DNA of 64,000 nucleotides from Mangrovimonas aestuarii (lineage in GTDB: Bacteria; Bacteroidota; Bacteroidia; Flavobacteriales; Flavobacteriaceae), in contig NZ_JARACK010000006.1 of NCBI RefSeq assembly GCF_028767185.1, positions 124,001 through 188,000 on the forward strand, in the 5' to 3' direction. This document shows, piece after piece, positions 57,860-64,000 of this stretch; the first letter of the stretch is position 1; each line of letters opens with the position of its first letter. Under the pieces are notes generated by a model. That model was not told the origin of the DNA. It searched no databases and was given only the letters and a program-made list of their open reading frames with translations. Both the position numbers and the translations under genes were made by a program.

Positions 57860-58477
57860 TTAAAGAAGAATGAAAATCGCAATCCCTACAAACACAACTA
57901 TTTGCAACCATTTAAGTACAACCCCTACCTTAGAAAATCTTTTTATATAATTGGAAATGGTTCCCGAGAGTATAGCAATTCCAGAAAATATAATCATAGA
58001 CACTATCATGAATATTCCTCCTAAAACATAAAACTGAACTACTGTCCCTATATTATCACTAAACAAAAAACCCGGAAAAAACGCCAAAAAGAAAATAGAA
58101 ACCTTTGGGTTTAACACATTCATAATGACCCCTTGTTTATAAAGTTGACCCAAACTTTTTTTGGGTACTGTCATGCCGTTCAAGGAAATTTGAGAATCGT
58201 GTCTGAAAACCTTGTAAGCCAGATAAAGTAAATAACCTGCTCCAAATAATTTAATGATAAAAAACAATGCGTCGTTAGATTTTATAATAGCCGACACTCC
58301 AAAGGCAACCAATGTCGTATGGACAATACATCCAGAAATAAGTCCACCAACAGTAGCCAAACCACAAGCTTTCCCATGTGTGATACTTTGTAATAAAACA
58401 TAAATATTATCAGGCCCTGGAGCAATAGCTAATGTCGCAGAAGCGATAATAAACGAAAGCAGAATTTCGTAATTCAT
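57860..58477 (-). CDS. LysE/RhtB family amino-acid exporter
   Basis: Start at 58477 (MNYEILLSFIIASATLAIAPGPDN) gives 205 residues; the longer frame from 58531 adds residues that do not fit the family. Six hydrophobic helices; the APGPDNIYVLLQSITHGKACGLATVGG motif is diagnostic. Exports amino acids or derivatives; the substrate is unknown. Confidence 0.92.
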   Translation of the reverse strand: MNYEILLSFIIASATLAIAPGPDNIYVLLQSITHGKACGLATVGGLISGCIVHTTLVAFGVSAIIKSNDALFFIIKLFGAGYLLYLAYKVFRHDSQISLNGMTVPKKSLGQLYKQGVIMNVLNPKVSIFFLAFFPGFLFSDNIGTVVQFYVLGGIFMIVSMIIFSGIAILSGTISNYIKRFSKVGVVLKWLQIVVFVGIAIFILL

Positions 58478-58591
58478 ATACAATAGGTAACAGCCGTAAA
58501 TGTAAGACTTTTGTAGTTCACAGACTTTCAATACATGAAAGGTTATAGCTTTTTTACGACCAAATCATGGTAACCACAAAACGTTCTTATT

Positions 58592-59512
58592 ATGTATAAA
58601 CTACCCTCCTCCAAGAAATCCCTAGTAGTGCTCGCCTTAATTCTTACCTCCCTTTTCACCTACTCCCAAACTACCGTAAATTACACCATTGTATTCAGTA
58701 GCCAATGGAATGAATCAGATCATGGGCCACTCCCACCAAACCCACACTGGTCTAAACTAGTAGGTGCTACCCACAATAGTAATGTTGTGTTCCTTAATCC
58801 TGGAGATTTGGCTTCACAAGCCATTGAAAATATTGCAGAATTAGGTAATGAGGAACAGCTTAAAATTGATGTGGAACGAGCTATTGTCAATGGTTTTGCA
58901 GATCAATTTATTGATGGTAATAACCTAACTACAGCCGATGGTGAAATTGTTATTACTTCCTTGGATGTTGATTTAGAATTCCCTTATTTAACATTAGTTT
59001 CAATGATCGCTCCAAGTCCTGATTGGATCATTACCGTACCTAACCTTCCACTATTTAAAAATGGTCAATGGGAGGATTTCATTGTCATCGACCTTTATGT
59101 ATTCGACGCTGGTACAGATAACGGTCATGACTACACCTCTGAAGATGACGACACCAATCCTCAGCTCCCTATTAGTAGTCTTCAAAATATTTCTCCTTTT
59201 AATAATAACAAAGTAGGAACAATGACAATAACTTTAAATGGAACTTTGGGTGTTGGAGAAAGCTTATTTTCTTCAGTTCGTATCTTTCCAAATCCTTCAA
59301 GTGGGTTTATAACACTGAGTAATATTCAAAACTTGAACTTGGAATCGCTACATGTATACTCCAGTACAGGGCAACTGGTTTCCACATTTTCAATGGAAAA
59401 CAAAGAAGGTCAATATCAAATTAACTTAAATGAACTAAGTGCAGGTTTATATTTTCTGGAGTTAAGGGATGCTTCCGGAGAAAAATTGCAACAAAAACTA
59501 GTTATCAAGTAA
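58592..59512 (+). CDS. Spondin-domain protein with T9SS sorting domain
   Basis: 306 residues. Signal peptide to about 26 (LFTYSQ). Residues about 28-215 match the spondin_N domain: [51 protein letters not shown], and MIAPSPDWI. The last 75 residues are a type A T9SS sorting domain ([32 protein letters not shown]). Spondin_N proteins are extracellular-matrix proteins in animals; in bacteria they are secreted with unknown role. Its final 15 bases overlap pyrD on the other strand. Confidence 0.85.
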   Translation: MYKLPSSKKSLVVLALILTSLFTYSQTTVNYTIVFSSQWNESDHGPLPPNPHWSKLVGATHNSNVVFLNPGDLASQAIENIAELGNEEQLKIDVERAIVNGFADQFIDGNNLTTADGEIVITSLDVDLEFPYLTLVSMIAPSPDWIITVPNLPLFKNGQWEDFIVIDLYVFDAGTDNGHDYTSEDDDTNPQLPISSLQNISPFNNNKVGTMTITLNGTLGVGESLFSSVRIFPNPSSGFITLSNIQNLNLESLHVYSSTGQLVSTFSMENKEGQYQINLNELSAGLYFLELRDASGEKLQQKLVIK

Positions 59513-60529
59513 GGTTTTATTAATGCGCTTAACCAAAGCTGGCCCTTCATAAATAAATCCGGTGTATACTTGTACTAGGTCTGCACCGGCTTTTATTTTT
59601 TCCAGCGCATCCGCTTCAGAATGGATGCCTCCTACTCCAATAATCGGGAATGCTTTATTGCTTTTTTCAGCAAGGTATTGAATTACCTGGGTACTTTTTT
59701 CCTTGATAGGCTGTCCACTAAGTCCGCCATTGCCTATGGCTTCCAACTGAGCGTCAGACGCTAAAAGGCCTTCCCTGCTTACAGAAGTATTACTGGCAAT
59801 TACCCCGTCAATTTTTGTCTTGGCTACCAACTCGATAATCTCATCCAGTTGAATCGGATTTAAATCTGGAGCAATCTTCAAAAGAATAGGTTTTTGGACA
59901 TCAAAAGCTGTATTGGCTTTCTGAACTTCCCCAATAAGTTCCTCCAAATAATCCTTATCAGTTAATTTGGCGTGGCTACCCACGTTAGGACAGCTCACGT
60001 TCAGAACAAAATAATCTACATAAGGATGTAGTGCTTTGAAACACTCCAAGTAATCAGCAGTATAACCTTCAGGAGTAGTACTGGTGTTTTTACCAATATT
60101 CCCTCCTATAATAACTTTGCCTTTATTCTTTTTCAATTGGGCTATAGCGGCTTCTACTCCTTCATTGTTAAAGCCCATGCGGTTAATAATTCCCTTATCA
60201 TCCTTTAATCTGAACAATCTCTTTTTCGGATTCCCCTCTTGTCCTTTTGGGGTTACGGTTCCTATTTCTATAAATCCAAACCCAAAATTAGCCAACTCAT
60301 TGTACAAAACAGCATTTTTATCGAACCCTGCCGCCAAACCTACTGGGTTTTTAAAAGTTAACCCAAATAGTTTGCGCTCTAACCTTTTATCATTCACCTG
60401 ATATATACCACGAATAATGGCAGGCACAAATGGTAATTTGTTTAACAGTTTAACGAGTGAAAAAGTAAAGTGGTGTATACGTTCCGGATCAAAAGAAAAG
60501 AGGATAGGGCGTATGAGTAATTTATACAT
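59498..60529 (-). CDS. pyrD: Dihydroorotate dehydrogenase (quinone), class 2
   Basis: Start at 60529 ([20 protein letters not shown]) fits class 2, giving 343 residues; the N-terminal helix pair binds the membrane and ubiquinone or menaquinone. [45 protein letters not shown] (catalytic Ser) and [11 protein letters not shown] are present. Oxidises dihydroorotate to orotate in pyrimidine synthesis. Divergent from pepT. Confidence 0.96.
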   Translation of the reverse strand: MYKLLIRPILFSFDPERIHHFTFSLVKLLNKLPFVPAIIRGIYQVNDKRLERKLFGLTFKNPVGLAAGFDKNAVLYNELANFGFGFIEIGTVTPKGQEGNPKKRLFRLKDDKGIINRMGFNNEGVEAAIAQLKKNKGKVIIGGNIGKNTSTTPEGYTADYLECFKALHPYVDYFVLNVSCPNVGSHAKLTDKDYLEELIGEVQKANTAFDVQKPILLKIAPDLNPIQLDEIIELVAKTKIDGVIASNTSVSREGLLASDAQLEAIGNGGLSGQPIKEKSTQVIQYLAEKSNKAFPIIGVGGIHSEADALEKIKAGADLVQVYTGFIYEGPALVKRINKTLLDN

Positions 60530-60544
60530 GCTGTAATATTTGCG

Positions 60545-60575
60545 CAAAATTACTTTTATTTAAAAAACTTACCAA
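60545..60575 (-). promoter_or_regulatory. pyrD promoter
   Basis: Minus strand: -33 TTG (60573-60575), 20-nt spacer, -7 TAATTTTG (60545-60552). The palindrome TTTGCGCAAA (60539-60548) overlaps the -7 box. Confidence 0.6.
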
Positions 60576-60602
60576 TTCAAAAAGCAAAATAATTATTAAT
60601 AG

Positions 60603-60610
60603 TATTTTTG
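60603..60610 (+). promoter_or_regulatory. Candidate -7 element of pepT
   Basis: TATTTTTG (TAnnTTTG), 13 bp before the ATG; -33 not recognised. Confidence 0.45.
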
Positions 60611-60623
60611 AAAAAAAATAAAA

Positions 60624-61868
60624 ATGATAGACAAACAACATATTATCAATCGTTTTACGAGCTATGTAACTGTTGATACTGAATCCGATCCAAATTCCAA
60701 AACCACTCCTAGCACCGAAAAGCAATGGGATCTTGCCAACGAATTGGTTAAAGAACTTAAGGCCATTGGAATGCAAGATGTTTCTATTGACGAGCATGCC
60801 TACATTATGGCGACGCTGCCAAGTAATGTAGACCATGATGTTCCAACCATTGGGTTTGTATCGCACTTCGATACTACTCCAGATTTTACCGGAGCAAATG
60901 TAAAGCCTCAGATTGTAGAGAACTACGACGGAAAGGATATTATCCTAAACGAAAAGGAAAATATTGTCTTATCTCCAGGTTATTTTGAAGATCTACTGTT
61001 ATATAAAGGACAAACATTAATCACTACAGACGGAACTACCCTTTTGGGGGCCGATGATAAAGCCGGTATCTGTGAGATAGTATCCGCTATGGAATATTTA
61101 ATCCAGCACCCTGAAATCAAGCACGGTCCTATTCGTGTTGGTTTTACTCCCGATGAGGAAATTGGTCGTGGTGCCCACAAATTTGACGTAGAGAAATTCA
61201 ATGCTGACTGGGCTTACACTATGGACGGTAGCCAAATTGGTGAATTGGAATACGAAAACTTTAATGCAGCTGGTGCGGTTGTAAAAGTAAAAGGTAAAAT
61301 TGTACACCCTGGCTACGCAAAAGGAAAAATGGTAAACTCTATGTATATCGCTACGGAATTTATCAACTCGCTTCCTAAAATGGAAACTCCAGAACATACC
61401 GATGGTTATCAGGGGTTCTTCCACTTATACAGTATGAAAGGGGAAGTTGAAGAAACTGTGCTTCAGTACATCATTCGCGATCACGATAAAGATCATTTTG
61501 AAGCCAGAAAAGAAATGCTTCAAAAATTAACCAATGAGCTTAACATACAATATGGTAATGAGGTGATTAGCATTGAGATTAAAGACCAGTACTACAATAT
61601 GAAAGAAAAGGTTGAGCCTGTAATGCATATTGTTGACATTGCTGAAGAAGCCATGAAAGAACTAAACATTGAACCTATTATCAAACCTATTCGCGGTGGT
61701 ACAGATGGTTCTCAATTAAGTTACATGGGATTACCTTGTCCAAATATTTTTGCTGGTGGGCACAATTTCCATGGACGCTACGAATATGTTCCGGTAGAAA
61801 GCATCATAAAAGCTACTGAGGTAATTTGTAAGATTGCCGAACTTACAGCTAAAAAATATGCCAACTAA
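60624..61868 (+). CDS. pepT: Peptidase T (tripeptide aminopeptidase)
   Basis: 414 residues, M20B family. Zinc ligands fall in [11 protein letters not shown] (His), GADDKAGI (bridging Asp), TPDEEIGRG (Glu pair), [12 protein letters not shown] (Asp) and the C-terminal [15 protein letters not shown] (His). A lid domain lies between about 210 and 325. Releases the N-terminal residue from tripeptides in the cytosol. The following DUF1801/YdeI gene starts 13 bp later and should be co-transcribed. Confidence 0.96.
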   Translation: MIDKQHIINRFTSYVTVDTESDPNSKTTPSTEKQWDLANELVKELKAIGMQDVSIDEHAYIMATLPSNVDHDVPTIGFVSHFDTTPDFTGANVKPQIVENYDGKDIILNEKENIVLSPGYFEDLLLYKGQTLITTDGTTLLGADDKAGICEIVSAMEYLIQHPEIKHGPIRVGFTPDEEIGRGAHKFDVEKFNADWAYTMDGSQIGELEYENFNAAGAVVKVKGKIVHPGYAKGKMVNSMYIATEFINSLPKMETPEHTDGYQGFFHLYSMKGEVEETVLQYIIRDHDKDHFEARKEMLQKLTNELNIQYGNEVISIEIKDQYYNMKEKVEPVMHIVDIAEEAMKELNIEPIIKPIRGGTDGSQLSYMGLPCPNIFAGGHNFHGRYEYVPVESIIKATEVICKIAELTAKKYAN

Positions 61869-61881
61869 ACCTTAGGCTTAA

Positions 61882-62478
61882 ATGAAGAAAGTAAGCTCCG
61901 TTGAGGAATATATTGAAGTTCATGAAAAATGGACAGATGCTTTAAGTTTACTGCGTTCTATTTTATTGGAAACAGAGCTAAAGGAAACTTTAAAGTGGAG
62001 TGCTCCCGTTTATACCATTAACGGTAAAAATGTTATTGGAATCGGTGCATTTAAAGAACATATGGCTATATGGTTCTTCAACGGAGTTTTTTTAAAAGAT
62101 GAAAAAGAGCTTTTAGTAAACGCCCAAGAAGGTAGTACAAAAGCACTAAGACAAATGCGATTCACCTCTATAGAGGAGATCAATAAGGCTACGGTTCTGG
62201 CCTATACTAAAGAAGCGATTGAAAACCAAAAACAGGGCAAAGAGTTAAAGCCCGATAAGAAAAAAGAGCTTGTCATTCCTAATGAACTTAAAAAGTATTT
62301 GGATAGTGATAAAGAAGTTCTAAACTGCTTTAAAGGTTTAACAGCATACAAACAAAGAGAATACGCAGACTATATTAGCTCTGCCAAAAGAGAGGCAACT
62401 AAATTAAGTAGGTTGGAGAAAATCGCTCCTATGATACGCTCCGGATTAGGCTTGAATGATAAGTATAAAAATTGTTAA
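61882..62478 (+). CDS. DUF1801/YdeI-like protein
   Basis: 198 residues. N-terminal DUF1801-like part (LKETLKWSAPVYTINGKNVIGIGAFKEHMAIWFFNGVFL) and C-terminal YdeI tail (ELKKYLDSDKEVLNCFKGLTAYKQREYADYISSAKREATKLSRLEKI). Cytosolic; DUF1801 proteins are related to iron-chaperone-like folds but no activity is known. Shares its tail type with the protein at 32006. Confidence 0.85.
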   Translation: MKKVSSVEEYIEVHEKWTDALSLLRSILLETELKETLKWSAPVYTINGKNVIGIGAFKEHMAIWFFNGVFLKDEKELLVNAQEGSTKALRQMRFTSIEEINKATVLAYTKEAIENQKQGKELKPDKKKELVIPNELKKYLDSDKEVLNCFKGLTAYKQREYADYISSAKREATKLSRLEKIAPMIRSGLGLNDKYKNC

Positions 62479-62481
62479 ATA

Positions 62482-62510
62482 AAAAAGCTGCCAAAAGGCA
62501 GCTTTTTTAT
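62482..62510. terminator. Bidirectional terminator
   Basis: AAAAAAGCTGCC-AAAA-GGCAGCTTTTTT; separates the pepT transcript from the convergent yajC transcript. Confidence 0.9.
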
Positions 62511-62530
62511 TCTTAGAGTTTAACCCTACT

Positions 62531-62824
62531 TTATTTCTCCTTTACTGGAGCATTAAGTTTTTTGCTCATTTCCATTGAAACGGCAGATCGGTCAAACTTA
62601 ATTTTACCAGCCATAGTCTCTATAACACAGCTGTTATCTTTGTCGTTAAGGTCTACTATTTTACCGTGCATACCACTTTTGGTAATCACCTTATCACCAC
62701 GCTTAAGCTCAGTAGAGAATTTTTTCTCTTGCTTTTGGCGTTTCATTTGTGGTGCAATCATAAAGAAATAAATCACCACAAACATTAAGACAATTGGTAA
62801 AAAAGAGCCTATTCCTTCTCCCAT
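62531..62824 (-). CDS. yajC: Preprotein translocase subunit YajC
   Basis: 97 residues. One membrane helix (LPIVLMFVVIYFFMIAPQMKRQK, about 9-28) followed by the KRGDKVITKSGMHGKIVDL core. Accessory subunit of SecDF-YajC in the inner membrane. Starts 9 bp after the DUF1573 gene; the order nusB-DUF1573-yajC is typical of Flavobacteriaceae and implies one transcript. Confidence 0.95.
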   Translation of the reverse strand: MGEGIGSFLPIVLMFVVIYFFMIAPQMKRQKQEKKFSTELKRGDKVITKSGMHGKIVDLNDKDNSCVIETMAGKIKFDRSAVSMEMSKKLNAPVKEK

Positions 62825-62833
62825 AGCTTTTTA

Positions 62834-63340
62834 CTATTGTACGTGTTTAACTTCAGCTTTTCCTGCTGTTGGAGCTGGTTTTTCTGGAGCATTAGGATCT
62901 GGCTTTACAAAAGCACTAATCTTAACAGTTTCCTTACCTGCTTTGGTGTTAGAAGTAACTGTAATAACCTTAGAAACTTTGTTTCTTCCTTTTCCGTTAA
63001 ACTTAACTGTAAATTGTCCTGTCTCTCCTGCTGCCAATGGCTCTGAACTCCAGTCTTTTGGAATTGTACATCCACAAGAACTCTTGATGTTAGTGATTAC
63101 TAAAGGAGCTTCACCTGTGTTCTTGTACGAGAACACAGTTTCTACAGGAGTTCCTGATTCGATTTCACCAAAGTCATGATCAACTTTGTCGAATTCGATA
63201 ACAGGATACTTCTCAGCATTTGCATCACGTTCTGCAGCTTGAGCTACGTTTTCTTCGTTTACTTTTTTAGACGCATCGTCTTTGCAAGATGTAAAAGCGA
63301 TTAAACATAGTGCGCTTAATCCTAATATCACTTTTTTCAT
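62834..63340 (-). CDS. DUF1573 lipoprotein
   Basis: 168 residues. Lipoprotein signal MKKVILGLSALCLIAFTSC (acceptor Cys 19) then KDDAS. DUF1573 core: HDFGEIESGTPVETVFSYKNTGEAPLVITNIKSSCGCTIPKDW, with the conserved SSCGCT. Such Ig-like domains are widespread in Bacteroidota exoproteins, role unknown. Lies between nusB and yajC. Confidence 0.92.
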   Translation of the reverse strand: MKKVILGLSALCLIAFTSCKDDASKKVNEENVAQAAERDANAEKYPVIEFDKVDHDFGEIESGTPVETVFSYKNTGEAPLVITNIKSSCGCTIPKDWSSEPLAAGETGQFTVKFNGKGRNKVSKVITVTSNTKAGKETVKISAFVKPDPNAPEKPAPTAGKAEVKHVQ

Positions 63341-63386
63341 AATAAAAATTTTTTATTCGGGACGTAAAAGTAACAATTATTTTTGA

Positions 63387-64000
63387 CTACATCAATCCTC
63401 GCCCAATTTTATTTAATTTTCCTTCCTCTTGATACTCTTTTACCAATTTATCAAGTATTCCATTAATAAAAATACTACTCTTTGGCGTTGAATATTCCTT
63501 GGCAATCTCTAAATATTCGTTAATGGTTACCTTAGCTGGAATAGATGGGAAGTTTTGCAATTCGCAAACCGCCATCATCAATAAAATGTGGTCTATTTCA
63601 GCGATTCTATCAGCATCCCAGTTATTGGTCTTTCTTTCTATTTCCTTATGCAATTCAGACTGTTTTAAAATGGTCTTCTTAAACAGGTCTATTGCAAACT
63701 GCTTATCATCAATGTCCTTATATAGTTTAGGCACAAAATGGGTTTCACCCGAGCTAGGCTTCACCTTGCGCAGCAACTTTAAAATAGTTGTGTTTACAAT
63801 TGGTAGATCGTCTAACCAAGTTAAATTAGCGTCTTCTAAATAATCATAAAGCTTTTCGTTAGGCGCTATGATGTCTTTATATACCTCAATAATGAAATTC
63901 TTATCCTCTTTAAAGTCAGAGGTACGTGTTTGCATATAATCACTAAACAGTTCGCTATTTCGAATTTCCTTGAAAAAGATATCAATATATTCGTTATCCA
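63387..64000 (-). CDS. nusB: Transcription antitermination factor NusB, 5' end outside window
   Basis: About 203 residues are visible and the frame is open to base 64000, so the start lies beyond the edge; the ATG at 63935 is internal. The C-terminal NusB fold is clear: ADRIAEIDHILLMMAVCEL, PAKVTINEYLEIAKEYSTPKSSIFINGILDKL. Flavobacterial NusB is longer than the 140-residue enterobacterial form because of an N-terminal extension. It works with NusE on boxA of rRNA transcripts. Confidence 0.92.
   Translation of the reverse strand, partial: DNEYIDIFFKEIRNSELFSDYMQTRTSDFKEDKNFIIEVYKDIIAPNEKLYDYLEDANLTWLDDLPIVNTTILKLLRKVKPSSGETHFVPKLYKDIDDKQFAIDLFKKTILKQSELHKEIERKTNNWDADRIAEIDHILLMMAVCELQNFPSIPAKVTINEYLEIAKEYSTPKSSIFINGILDKLVKEYQEEGKLNKIGRGLM

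Overview
The window looks like a chromosomal segment of a marine-type member of the Flavobacteriaceae (Bacteroidota). The evidence is low GC, almost no Shine-Dalgarno sequences, -7 elements of the TAnnTTTG type, lipoproteins with an S-D-D-D-like surface export signal, type IX secretion (T9SS) C-terminal sorting domains, a TonB-dependent receptor and a short Bacteroidetes-type SRP RNA. No rRNA, tRNA, CRISPR array, integrase or insertion sequence was seen.

Layout. 1-9.3 kb: the 5' part of a surface lipoprotein with the two halves of a peptide-N-glycosidase F signature (runs off the left edge), recG, a TlpA-like lipoprotein, pheT behind a near-perfect promoter, and a TauE/SafE permease. 9.3-19.4 kb: cold-shock protein, DUF2007 protein, YbiT-like ABC-F ATPase, a thioredoxin-fold lipoprotein without the cysteine pair, a transaldolase-like aldolase, an SDR enzyme, the SRP RNA (minus strand), glutaminyl cyclase, thioesterase, a beta-helix lipoprotein, a 2H phosphoesterase and a GNAT enzyme. 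19.5-26 kb: a fatty-acid beta-oxidation operon, marR-fadN-fadA-fadE, with a palindromic operator over the promoter and a four-helix-bundle gene inserted between fadN and fadA, flanked by short inverted repeats that recur, without a gene, in the next gap. 26-32.6 kb: M1 peptidase, divergent trehalose genes (GH15 hydrolase and fused OtsA-OtsB) and a YdeI-like protein.

32.6-45.9 kb is the most unusual part. Five secreted T9SS cargo proteins lie in tandem; four are built from LamG + Ig-like modules (one, one or more copies each, up to three) and one carries a different passenger domain on the same C-terminus. Two decayed copies follow. A histidine kinase and OmpR-type regulator sit inside the array. 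The promoters share a direct repeat GTTAA-N5-GTTAA (10 bp period) placed exactly 27 nt before the -7 region; the same arrangement occurs before the kinase gene and before one of the dead copies. I infer a dedicated two-component regulon that controls a recombining family of surface lectin/adhesin-like proteins, and I regard this as the best candidate for an undescribed system.

46-64 kb: AlkD-type glycosylase, a secreted fibre-like protein, guaB, then a minus-strand block DUF4856 lipoprotein - imelysin - HTTM/gamma-carboxylase-like membrane protein - FecA-like TonB receptor - unknown exported protein, probably for metal acquisition; then HMG-CoA lyase, LysE exporter, a spondin-domain T9SS protein, pyrD, pepT, a DUF1801/YdeI protein, and yajC-DUF1573-nusB, with nusB running off the right edge.
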